Source of the DNA: Butyrivibrio sp.
GTDB taxonomy: Bacteria > Bacillota > Clostridia > Lachnospirales > Lachnospiraceae
NCBI RefSeq assembly: GCF_017940685.1
Contig: NZ_JAGAYD010000237.1
Span: forward strand, 1-36,359
Length of the DNA: 36,359 bases
Direction of reading: 5' to 3'
Positions 24,882-33,072 of the stretch are shown piece by piece (position 1 is the stretch's first letter; each line of letters starts with the position of its first letter). Under the pieces are notes generated by a model. That model worked only from the letters and a program-made list of their open reading frames with translations, had not been told where the DNA came from and made no database searches. The position numbers and the translations under genes were made by a program.

Positions 24882-26486
24882 ATGAAGTCTATACCAATGA
24901 AATTTGTGAAGATAATAATAGGAATCGTGCTGCTGGTGATCTATGCAGCAATGATCTTTGTGTTTATGGATGCCAACATGGAGCACTACACAGCCTTCAT
25001 GCATTCGGACATCGCATCTGAGGCACTGCTGTCTACAGTTATCTATGAGCAGGGAGCGTTTCTTCCTGAGACATGGGTTGTGGCATCTGCAATACACCTG
25101 ATCACTGCCCCTAACCTGGCAGCTCTTATCTATCCCCTTACAGGATTTAACCTTCAGATCTCTATGGGAATTGCATGTTGCATCATGATGATCATCCTGC
25201 AGGCTGTTGTTTTTGCATATATGAGACAGATTGGTTTTAGCAATATTGAGGCTCTTGCGATTCTTCTGATCGTGCTGTCTCTTACTAAGGCTCAGGACCA
25301 TACTCAGGTCATGATCCTGTTGTACGCTATGGACTATGTGAGCCACATCATCACATGCTTCATCATGCTGATGCTGTACAATCACAACATGAAAAAGGGA
25401 AAGCTTGGCATTTTTGCAGTGCTTCTTGCAACTGGAATTGCCGTAATCAATGGATTCCAGGGAATGCACGCTTCTCTTTTCCTGTACTGGCCACTTGTGG
25501 GTGTAGAGATTGTAAGGCAGATCATTTCGCTGATTAAAAAGCATAAGCTCACCAGATGGGATATCTCTATCTGGGTTGGAGCTGAGGCGGCGCTGACACT
25601 TCTTGTTAACTTCCTGTCTGCGGTTTATGACCCGGCTCCTACAAGGAATATCAGACATGCGTTTGATAAGTTTATGGCTGAGGTTGTTCCGGCCCTTCAT
25701 GATACAGTTATTTCAGGAAGACTGATCGTTATTACAGTAGCGATACTTGTGATGGCAGCTGTTGGATATGTTATTGCTATTGGAAGACTTGTGAAGGATG
25801 ATGGACTTAGTGGTGTGAAGACTGGCGAGGCAGTTGCTAGTGAGAGCGATGCCAAGGCTGAGGATTCAAAGGGAGTCAAGCCAATATTCTTGTGGAGCAC
25901 ATTATGCTTCCCTGCAAGTGCGGTTATTGTATTCATTCTGACTACCTTTACTACATCTCTTGTGGCCAGCAGATATTTCATCATGCTTGTTTATGCTGTT
26001 GCTACCGGAGCCATGATGCTTGTAAGATATTTTCCTTCATGGGTCAAGGCTATATGTGGAGTTATTTTGGCAGTATATGCTGTGGTAGCTGTCAGTTCTT
26101 TTTACCAAAAGCTGATAGTTGAGGATACTTCTGAAAATTCGGACTTTTATAAGGTTTATGCGTGGATGAGGGACAATGGATATGACTATGGCTATTCCAC
26201 ATTTGACCATGCAAACTCCATTACTGTTATGGGTAATAACACCGTGAAAGTGCGCTGCGTCAATAATATGTACGACATGGAGGGCAGCAGGTGGCTTACT
26301 GATGTTTCCTGGTATCCACCAATGAAGGATCCAAGTGGAAAGACCTGCTACATTGTTTCTGATGCTAACATGGAAGATTTTAAGGGATTCCTTAAGAGAT
26401 TTAATCCGACTATTGTCAGGGAAGAGGATCTTGGATACTTTGATGTTTACGTGCTTGATCACGATTACACTGTCTGGGAGAGGTAA
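24882..26486 (+). CDS. polytopic membrane protein, GT-C-like
   Basis: This 534-residue protein begins 12 bp after the previous stop, with GGTGG as ribosome site. The first loop after helix 1 has HSDIASEALL (41-50), with Asp43 in the GT-C acid position, followed by LPETWVVASAIHL (61-73). About eleven helices follow, with a cytosolic charged insert at about 305-330 (Ala/Glu/Ser/Lys-rich), then an outside C-terminal domain from about 415. The layout matches the protein at 18021 although sequence similarity looks low. No named family recognised; a transferase role is inferred. Confidence 0.65.
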   Translation: MKSIPMKFVKIIIGIVLLVIYAAMIFVFMDANMEHYTAFMHSDIASEALLSTVIYEQGAFLPETWVVASAIHLITAPNLAALIYPLTGFNLQISMGIACCIMMIILQAVVFAYMRQIGFSNIEALAILLIVLSLTKAQDHTQVMILLYAMDYVSHIITCFIMLMLYNHNMKKGKLGIFAVLLATGIAVINGFQGMHASLFLYWPLVGVEIVRQIISLIKKHKLTRWDISIWVGAEAALTLLVNFLSAVYDPAPTRNIRHAFDKFMAEVVPALHDTVISGRLIVITVAILVMAAVGYVIAIGRLVKDDGLSGVKTGEAVASESDAKAEDSKGVKPIFLWSTLCFPASAVIVFILTTFTTSLVASRYFIMLVYAVATGAMMLVRYFPSWVKAICGVILAVYAVVAVSSFYQKLIVEDTSENSDFYKVYAWMRDNGYDYGYSTFDHANSITVMGNNTVKVRCVNNMYDMEGSRWLTDVSWYPPMKDPSGKTCYIVSDANMEDFKGFLKRFNPTIVREEDLGYFDVYVLDHDYTVWER

Positions 26487-26525
26487 GCTGAGGTTACTTG
26501 GCGATGCTCTCGGATGCAAGATAGA

Positions 26526-26539
26526 AAGGCGATTGCCTT
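26526..26539 (+). promoter_or_regulatory. hairpin covering the ribosome site of the third MBOAT gene
   Basis: AAGGC (26526-26530) and GCCTT (26535-26539) form a perfect 5-bp stem around GATT, ending one base before the ATG. The AAGG inside the stem is the only ribosome site in reach, so translation initiation should be weak unless the stem is opened, for example by ribosomes from upstream. Confidence 0.5.
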
Positions 26540-27934
26540 ATGGGATATACAAGCTTTAGCTACTATATTCTGGTGATGGCGGTCATAGCCATCTATTATG
26601 TGCTCCCTAAGAAGGTGAGATGGGTATCACTTCTCGTGGGGAGCATCTCTTTTTATGCCCTTTTGGGAAGCAGTATCTGGCAGATCCTGCTGTTCTTTTT
26701 ATCTATTGCTGTGTGCTATGGATTTGGCCTTTGACTTGGGAACAGGAAGGCTGGATGGATCCTTGGACTTGGAATTATCTGCACAGCGCTTCCACTTCTT
26801 TTGATCAAAATTGATGGGCTGTTTGATAGCTCTTTTGCAAGGCTCACAGGGCTATCCTGGATCGTGCCAGTGGGGCTGTCGTTCTATACGCTTCAGATGG
26901 TGGCGTATCTTGTGGACATTTATAAGGGCAAGGTGACTGCCCAGAGGAATATCTTTAAGTTCGCGCTGTTTGCGTCTTTCTTTCCCCAGATAATTCAGGG
27001 ACCTATTCCAAGGTATGAAGCGCTTTCTGGCCAGTTGTATGAAGGAAATGAATTTGACTTTGATGAGTTTGTAGGCGGATTGCAGCTTATTTTGTGGGGA
27101 TTCTTTTTGAAGTTCATGATTGCTGACAAGGCCGGGGTTGTTGTAAATACAGTGTTTGATGACTATGCTTCCTATGCTGGCGGATATGTGCTGTTTGCTG
27201 GTGTTTTGTATAGCCTTCAGCTGTATGCTGACTTCCTGGCTTGTACGACACTGGCTCAGGGCGTTTCCCAGATGTTTGGGATACGACTTTCGGACAATTT
27301 TGAAAGACCTTATTTTGCAACTTCCATCAAGGATTTCTGGAGAAGGTGGCATATTTCCTTGAGCTCGTGGCTAAGGGACTATGTGTACATTCCTCTTGGA
27401 GGAAGCAGAAAGGGAGCATTCAGGAAGTATTTGAATGTGGTCATCACCTTTGCGGTCAGCGGGTTATGGCATGGAGATTCAGTTAAGTTTGTGTTCTGGG
27501 GACTTCTTCATGCTTTTTACCAGATTGCAGAAAGGCCGCTTGATAAGGTGAAGGTGCCAGTTATTTTAAGAAGGCTTGGGACTTTTGTGTTGGCAATGAT
27601 CGGATGGATCATATTCAGAGCAGATTCTCTTGATAGCTCTTTTGCCATGTTAAAGAGCATGGTGACGGTCTGGAATCCGCAGATTTGGACGGATGGATCT
27701 TTGCTGGAGCTGGGACTTGGCGGCGCTGAAATGGTGGTGCTGGGAGTGTCTCTTTTGGCGCTGCTTGTGGTGAGCTGCATGCAGGAGAGAGGCGTTAAGG
27801 TCAGGGACCTTGTCTCTTCTATGAATGTAGCTTTCAGGTGGGTGATATATCTTTTGGCCATCTGGGCAATCTGGATATTTGGAACTTATGGATTTGGATT
27901 TAATGCAAGTGATTTCATATATGGAGGTTTCTGA
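26540..27934 (+). pseudogene. MBOAT O-acyltransferase 3, interrupted by in-frame TGA
   Basis: Reading from ATG 26540, the frame encodes 64 residues, stops at TGA 26732-26734, then continues in the same frame to 27934. The two parts join as one MBOAT of about 464 residues. Codons just after the TGA (LGNRKAGWILGLG...) are natural continuation, so one codon has been changed and nothing has shifted. The downstream part holds FWRRWHISL, the DYVYIPLGGSRKG loop and WHG with the catalytic His codon at 27470-27472. A TTG at 26801 could restart translation but has no ribosome site, and it would lose the first helices. It could be a pseudogene, a read-through gene (TGA-C is a leaky context) or a sequence error. 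The SGNH partner follows. Confidence 0.8.
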
Positions 27935-27936
27935 GT

Positions 27937-29037
27937 TTGAAACTTGGTAAGAGGGCGCTGGGGTGCGTGGCTTTTGTGTGCGTGCTGGCAGTTTCCCTGT
28001 TTGGGATCAACAAAATACTGGAGCCTAAGTACACGGTGAAAAACAGCGACTGGCCAACTACCTCTACGTATAATCAGTTCTACGGGATGGAGAGGGATTC
28101 TGTGGAGGTTTTGTTTCTTGGGGCAAGTATTGCTGCAAATGCCTTTGTGCCACAGGAGATTTACAACGACTACGGGATTACCAGCTACAATCTGGCCAGC
28201 GAGCAGCAAAGCGTGTTCCTTAGCTACTACTGGCTAAAGGAGGCACTGCGGTATCAAAAGCCAAAGCTTGTGGTGCTGGAACTTGAGTTTATGAACAACT
28301 ATCACCCTGAGTGCGCCATCAACACCTGGGAGAGCCTTACCAGGAAGTGCATCGATCCAATGAGGTGGTCGGTTAATAAGGCAAAGGCTGTTCACAAGAT
28401 CTGCAAGCTGGACAAGGAGCAGTCGGAGCTTAGCTATTACCTTACTAATATCAGGTTCCACTCAAGGTGGAGCGAGGTTGGACCAGAGGATTTTGATCTT
28501 GAGGCTGCTTCAAAGGCACCATTTAAGGGGTATGCGCCGATTGTGGATATGGGGCCTAAGGAGTATGAGGCATTTGTGCCAGATGCTAGGGATGACGAGA
28601 TGGCTGAGTTTCCTCCTCTTATGCAGGAGTATCTTGATAGGATTGTGTCGCTGTGTGAGGCTGAAGGCATTGAGCTGATGCTTGTTAATCTTCCTGGGGC
28701 GACTATGGATGACGCAATTTATAATACTCACGTTGCCTACGCCAGGGAGCATGGGCTGTACTATGTGAACTTGTGTCTTCCTGAGCATGTGGCAGGGATT
28801 GGAGCGGTACTTCCTGAGGAGAATTTTGTTTATCACCAGAATGTGTGGGGTGCTGAGAAAACCAGCAGGTATCTGGGAGGTCTTATCTGTGAGCACTATG
28901 GAGTTGGGGATGCAGATGATGGTGATGGCGATGGTAGGGGGCTACTGAAGCCTGTGGTGGATCAGCAGTATGAAGATACAAGGGATGAGTACCAGGAGCT
29001 GCTTGATAATTTCGAGCCTGGGGAGAGCAATGGGTGA
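27937..29037 (+). CDS. SGNH-fold partner of MBOAT 3, missing the triad Asp
   Basis: TTG 27937 follows GGAGG with a 9-nt gap and comes two bases after the MBOAT stop. The 366-residue product has an anchor helix at about 5-25 and an outside domain resembling the MBOAT 1 partner: LFLGAS for block I, YNLASEQQS as second block, and LVVLELEFM in place of VVVDTYM. At the last block, HQN-VWGAEK keeps the His, but the position three residues before it is Phe (FVYH), where the other partners have Asp. With the broken MBOAT upstream this suggests a decaying pair. The C-terminus has an Asp/Gly-rich run (DADDGDGDGRG). It is followed by about 470 bp without genes. Confidence 0.75.
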   Translation: MKLGKRALGCVAFVCVLAVSLFGINKILEPKYTVKNSDWPTTSTYNQFYGMERDSVEVLFLGASIAANAFVPQEIYNDYGITSYNLASEQQSVFLSYYWLKEALRYQKPKLVVLELEFMNNYHPECAINTWESLTRKCIDPMRWSVNKAKAVHKICKLDKEQSELSYYLTNIRFHSRWSEVGPEDFDLEAASKAPFKGYAPIVDMGPKEYEAFVPDARDDEMAEFPPLMQEYLDRIVSLCEAEGIELMLVNLPGATMDDAIYNTHVAYAREHGLYYVNLCLPEHVAGIGAVLPEENFVYHQNVWGAEKTSRYLGGLICEHYGVGDADDGDGDGRGLLKPVVDQQYEDTRDEYQELLDNFEPGESNG

Positions 29038-29051
29038 AGAATGCGACCAAG

Positions 29052-29072
29052 CAACTATTTCATTAGTAGTTG
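29052..29072 (+). other. small stem-loop after the SGNH gene
   Basis: CAACTA (29052-29057) pairs with TAGTTG (29067-29072) around a 9-nt loop. There is no T-run after it, so its role is unclear. It lies 15 bp after the stop codon and may mark the 3' end of the transcript. Confidence 0.3.
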
Positions 29073-29095
29073 ACTGATTGTTGTGAAGGCGGTTG

Positions 29096-29114
29096 GGTGA
29101 AAATCACCGTTTTT
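29096..29114 (+). terminator. weak candidate intrinsic terminator
   Basis: GGTGA (29096-29100) and TCACC (29104-29108) form a 5-bp stem with an AAA loop, followed by GTTTTT. The stem is short, so termination may be partial. It is the only such structure between the MBOAT 3 pair and the GH25 gene. Confidence 0.4.
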
Positions 29115-29387
29115 GAAAAATGGGTATACTCCGATTTGGTAATTGTTATCACAATATCGTATAAACCTTGCTTTTATGGGTGAATAATGAATAGATTTGT
29201 AAATGGGTACAATGATTTTGATCAAGTGTTTTTGGAACGAGGTTAAAAATGTGATACCTGTTTTTGGAATCCTTGATTTTTCACCCAGACATTCAGATGT
29301 ATTCTACGGTAGAGCGCGTACTTGCCTTAATAAGTTAAATATAAGTGTGACAATGAATGCAGACACTAGTAATAGTTTTGATGAAAT
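29115..29387. other. non-coding stretch, no supported feature
   Basis: The 67-codon open frame at 29203-29406 has no ribosome site, no recognisable motif and unusual composition; I do not count it as a gene. No tRNA or repeat was seen. Together with the flanking sites this is the longest gene-free part of the window. Confidence 0.5.
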
Positions 29388-29416
29388 TTGCTTGAATATA
29401 CCATAAATGGTAAAAT
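29388..29416 (+). promoter_or_regulatory. candidate promoter of the GH25 gene
   Basis: TTGCTT (29388-29393), a 17-nt spacer and TAAAAT (29411-29416) with TG at 29408-29409 make an extended -10 promoter. It would give a leader of roughly 85 nt, which contains the 7-bp inverted repeat at 29462-29487. Confidence 0.45.
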
Positions 29417-29461
29417 GCTGATATATATTGTGTTTTTAATTTTGGATTTACTAAATGTTGT

Positions 29462-29487
29462 TATGCTCGGTGATAGTTTTGAGCATA
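29462..29487 (+). promoter_or_regulatory. 7-bp inverted repeat in the leader of the GH25 gene
   Basis: TATGCTC (29462-29468) and GAGCATA (29481-29487) are exact complements around a 12-nt spacer, ending 3 bp before the GGGGAG ribosome site. It may act as an operator for a dimeric repressor or as an RNA stem that changes access to the ribosome site. Confidence 0.5.
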
Positions 29488-29506
29488 CGTGGGGAGATTT
29501 AGAGGA

Positions 29507-32500
29507 ATGAAAAAAGGTTTGAATTTATTTAGTAGTAAGAAGGCTAAGAGGCGTCCGAGAAAGGATGACTTCGATAGATACGATGAGCGCTACGAGGATG
29601 GATATGATGAAGAGGATTATCCTGACGAGGAGTTCGAGGAAGAGTACGGCGACGAAGTAGATGATCGCTATGAGGATGAGGATTATCCTGAGGACGAGCG
29701 TTATGAAGATGACGACTATCCTGAAGATGATCGTTACGAAGATGAAGACTATCCGGAAGAGGATGATCGCTACGAAGATGAAGATTATCCTGAGGAAGAC
29801 GATCGCTATGAAGATGAGGAATACTCAGACAGCGATTATGAAAATGACGAGGATTACGATAGCGACTATGAGCCTTCTCGTGATGCTGGAAAAGTAGCGG
29901 AGCCTGTAGCTACTTCTGCTGGCGGAGGCGGATCCATTGTAGCATTTAAGGAGCACTATCCTGAAAGAGGTGGAGATGACGATGACCTCTATGAGGATGA
30001 AGACGATCGCTACGAGGATGAGGAGTATCCAGAAGAAGGCGAGCGTTACGAGGATGAAGACGATTATCCTGAAGATGACCGCTATGAGGATGAAGACTAC
30101 CCAGACCGCGATTATGAGTCTGATGATGACTACGATTATGACGATGAGTATGACCGGGATGTAGATGATCGATACGAAGACGACTATGACCGCGACTACG
30201 ACAGAGATGACAGAGGCCGCGGTGGTCGTGGTGGACGTGGCAGCCGCAGAGGCCGTGAAAGGGATCGCGAAGAGTCAGTTGGAGCCAAGATCCTGGCATT
30301 TTTAGGAAACACTTCTGTAGCTGAGAGAGCTGCATTAGTTGTTGCTGTTTTACTGCTTGCTGGCGGAATTGCCTTCATGTCATTCTATTCCAAGGCTAAG
30401 AACTATGCGGCTGAAGTTGGCTCTTTTGCGGAAGTAGGAGCCGACCTTCAGGTTGATGGCGTAGTAGGTTCTACGGGACTTCTTGCAATTGCTGATGCTG
30501 AGATGGCAAGGGCAATGGCAGCAGGCCTTGTTGAGGAAATCGAGGAAGAGGAAGAAGAGGTTCCTGATACCGCTGCTAATGTCACCATCAAGATGACACT
30601 TACTTCTATCAAGAGTGACATGAAGATCAAGTTCATCAACTCTGAGACCAAGAAGCTGGTTGCAAATGTACCTTTCGTAGTTTCTGTAGTGACTCCTGAT
30701 GGAACCAAGGTCAGCTACGATGACCATGACAGAGACGGAATCATTTATAAAAAAGATTTAACAGCAGGTAAATATAAGATCACTCCTGAAGCTCTTTCTT
30801 CAGAGTATGACAGCTACAAGCTTGATACATCTACCCAGACTCTTACGGTTAAAGATACTGTAGAGATGAAGGCTGTTGACGTATCAAACGAGATCAAGAA
30901 GGAATCTCAGATCAACGCAGCCAAGGAAGATACTGCGGTACAGACTCAGGTTGAGTCAGTGCTCAATGACACTGTTGAGTGGGTTGATTCTAACCAGAAC
31001 AGCTCCACATCTTCAGATGGCAAGTACAAGTATGAAGTAATAGATAAGAATGATATTCCAAATCCATCAACCAGTGCAATGCTGACTGTAGGCAGTGTAC
31101 GGAGAATGGCTGCTGTAAGGAGCAGGGCAGAAGAGCCTGATCCGGACAATGCAAATAATGAGACATCAACTGAGGCAAGCACAGAAGGTACCACTGAGGC
31201 TGGCAGCGAGGGAACATCAGAAAGCGCTAGTGGTGGAACTACTGATTCAGGATCAGGTTCAACAACGACAGAGCCTGAAACACCAAAGAGTATGTCAGTT
31301 TCCCTGACAGATTCCAGTATTAAGGTTGGCCAGACAACTACGATAAATGTCAGTGGACCATCAAGCTATAATGTATCATCTGATAATGAGTCAGTTGCCA
31401 CTGCTTCTGGAAATACTGTTACTGCCAAAGGTGTTGGAACAGCCAAGATCACTGTTAAAGCTGACGGTTATAATGATGCGTCGGTATCCATCACAGTAAC
31501 CGAAGCAGATAAAAAGAACATGACCTTAAGTGCCACGAGCCTTACTATCAAGATGGGTGACACTGGTAAGATTACAGTATCATCTGGTCCAAGCTCTTTT
31601 ACCGTAAGATCAAGTGATGAAAAGATTGCTAAAGTAGCATCTGATGGAACAATCACTCCTGTGGCAGAAGGAAGCGCTACGATCACCTTCTCAGCTGATG
31701 GTTACAACGATGCGTCGGCTACAGTCACTGTTGGCAAGGCTGACAAAAAAGATATGACCTTGAGCGTAAAAGAGCTCACACTTGCTATAAATGACAAGGG
31801 AAAGATTACTATTTCAAGCGGACCATCTTCATTTACAGTGAAGTCCAGCGATGAGAAGATTGCTAAGGTTGCAAGCGACGGTACGATTACTGGTGTGGCA
31901 GAGGGTAAAGCAACTATTACCTTCTCAGCTGATGGCTATAATGATGCTACAGCTACAGTAACAGTCACCAAGACTGGAACCAAGACCTTTGAGATGAACG
32001 TCAAGAAAGTGACTATCGTACAGGGCCAGACCTTTAAGATCAGTCCAAAAGATACATCTCTTTCTGTGACATATAAGTCTGATAATACTGATATTGCTAC
32101 AATTTCAGGTGTGACTATTACAGGTGTCAAGGATGGTAAGACCAATATCACCTGCAGCTGCACAGGTTATGCAGATATCAAGATTGAAGTAACTGTTGTC
32201 AGCAAGACAACTGTTCTTAAGGATAAGAATGGAAATGTAGTATACGTCAAGGACGGCGATGGCAAGTATGTTGAAGCAACCTACAATGACTACTACAACG
32301 GTAAGACATTCTATCTGAAGAAAGAAAACGACGGCATTCGCCAGGGCTGGTGGACCATTGATGGAAAGACCTATTACTACAACAAGAACGGCGATAAGGT
32401 AACTGGGGAGCAGGTAATCAAGGGCGCGAGATATACCTTTGGCTCTGATGGAGCTCTTTCCTCATCATCAGGAACCATGGGTATCGACGTCAGCAAGTGG

Positions 32501-33061
32501 AATGGTAACATCAACTGGACATCGGTAAAGAATGCAGGTGTAAACTACGCCATCATCAGATGCGGATACAGAGGTTCATCTGCAGGAGCTCTTATTGAGG
32601 ATCCTAAGTTCAAGGCCAACATTCAGGGGGCTCAGGCAGCAGGAATCAGGGTTGGTGTATATTTCTTTTCACAGGCAGTTAACGAGGTTGAAGCGGTAGA
32701 AGAAGCCTCCATGTGCATCAATCTGTGCAAGGGATACAACTTAAGTTTCCCTGTTTACATCGACGTTGAGGCTAGTAACGGACGTGGAGATCAGATAAGC
32801 GCAAGCCAGCGTACAGCCAACGTTAAAGCATTCTGCGGAACTATTCAGAGTGCCGGATACAGGGCTGGTGTTTACTCAAACAAGACCTGGTTTACCAAGT
32901 ACATGAACGCATCTTCGCTTACAAGCTACAAGATCTGGCTGGCTCAGTACGCAGCCAATGTAACATACACTGCAACAAGATATGATATGTGGCAGTATAC
33001 TTCAAAGGGATCTATTTCAGGTATTTCAGGTAACGTTGATATGAACATCAACTACAACTGA
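29507..33061 (+). CDS. type II membrane GH25 lysozyme with acidic RYED-repeat domain and Ig-like repeats
   Basis: ATG 29507 lies 10 nt after GGGGAG and is preferred to the in-frame GTG at 29489. The 1184-residue product has, in order: a basic N-terminus; about 240 mostly acidic cytoplasmic residues with ten RYED units (DDRYEDEDYPEE type); an Arg/Gly-rich stretch (RGGRGGRGSRRGR); one membrane helix at about 273-295; and a linker region with a possible SpaA-like beta domain and a Ser/Thr/Glu-rich spacer. Outside are four Ig-like (Big2-type) repeats (about 594-905), a choline-binding-like wall repeat (GWWTIDGKTYYYNKNG), and a GH25 domain (about 990-1184) with GIDVSKW and the catalytic D-x-E in YIDVEAS. 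GH25 enzymes cut the MurNAc-GlcNAc bond of peptidoglycan. It should be tethered in the membrane, reach the wall, and be controlled or located through the acidic cytoplasmic part. Confidence 0.88.
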   Translation: MKKGLNLFSSKKAKRRPRKDDFDRYDERYEDGYDEEDYPDEEFEEEYGDEVDDRYEDEDYPEDERYEDDDYPEDDRYEDEDYPEEDDRYEDEDYPEEDDRYEDEEYSDSDYENDEDYDSDYEPSRDAGKVAEPVATSAGGGGSIVAFKEHYPERGGDDDDLYEDEDDRYEDEEYPEEGERYEDEDDYPEDDRYEDEDYPDRDYESDDDYDYDDEYDRDVDDRYEDDYDRDYDRDDRGRGGRGGRGSRRGRERDREESVGAKILAFLGNTSVAERAALVVAVLLLAGGIAFMSFYSKAKNYAAEVGSFAEVGADLQVDGVVGSTGLLAIADAEMARAMAAGLVEEIEEEEEEVPDTAANVTIKMTLTSIKSDMKIKFINSETKKLVANVPFVVSVVTPDGTKVSYDDHDRDGIIYKKDLTAGKYKITPEALSSEYDSYKLDTSTQTLTVKDTVEMKAVDVSNEIKKESQINAAKEDTAVQTQVESVLNDTVEWVDSNQNSSTSSDGKYKYEVIDKNDIPNPSTSAMLTVGSVRRMAAVRSRAEEPDPDNANNETSTEASTEGTTEAGSEGTSESASGGTTDSGSGSTTTEPETPKSMSVSLTDSSIKVGQTTTINVSGPSSYNVSSDNESVATASGNTVTAKGVGTAKITVKADGYNDASVSITVTEADKKNMTLSATSLTIKMGDTGKITVSSGPSSFTVRSSDEKIAKVASDGTITPVAEGSATITFSADGYNDASATVTVGKADKKDMTLSVKELTLAINDKGKITISSGPSSFTVKSSDEKIAKVASDGTITGVAEGKATITFSADGYNDATATVTVTKTGTKTFEMNVKKVTIVQGQTFKISPKDTSLSVTYKSDNTDIATISGVTITGVKDGKTNITCSCTGYADIKIEVTVVSKTTVLKDKNGNVVYVKDGDGKYVEATYNDYYNGKTFYLKKENDGIRQGWWTIDGKTYYYNKNGDKVTGEQVIKGARYTFGSDGALSSSSGTMGIDVSKWNGNINWTSVKNAGVNYAIIRCGYRGSSAGALIEDPKFKANIQGAQAAGIRVGVYFFSQAVNEVEAVEEASMCINLCKGYNLSFPVYIDVEASNGRGDQISASQRTANVKAFCGTIQSAGYRAGVYSNKTWFTKYMNASSLTSYKIWLAQYAANVTYTATRYDMWQYTSKGSISGISGNVDMNINYN
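29588..30177 (+). repeat. coding repeats for the acidic RYED domain
   Basis: Units of about 33-36 bp, of the form CGCTAYGARGATGARGAYTAYCC, recur ten times in two clusters (about 29588-29829 and 30008-30177), encoding the RYED motifs. They are separated by a Gly-rich non-repeat stretch of about 40 codons (GKVAEPVATSAGGGGSIVAF). Synonymous differences between units show that selection keeps the protein, not the DNA. Such arrays may change copy number between strains. Confidence 0.8.
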
Positions 33062-33072
33062 TGGAGAGTTTA

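Noticed and set aside
24462-25700. A 412-codon open frame on the minus strand
   Set aside because: It lies opposite two membrane-protein genes with clear families and good starts. Its translation is His/Lys/Ser/Gln-rich with no domains, as expected for the antisense of Leu/Val/Ile/Met-rich codons.
29203-29406. A 67-codon plus-strand frame in the gap before the GH25 gene
   Set aside because: There is no ribosome site, no homology that I can recognise, and the candidate GH25 promoter overlaps its end.
29946-30335. A His-rich 129-codon minus-strand frame
   Set aside because: It is the complement of the acidic RYED repeats; the His/Leu/Arg repeats come from reversing GAT/GAG/TAC codons.
31290-32200. 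Possible CRISPR-like direct repeats
   Set aside because: The repeated DNA encodes four Ig-like domains of about 75-80 residues with synonymous changes; spacing and coding nature rule out CRISPR.
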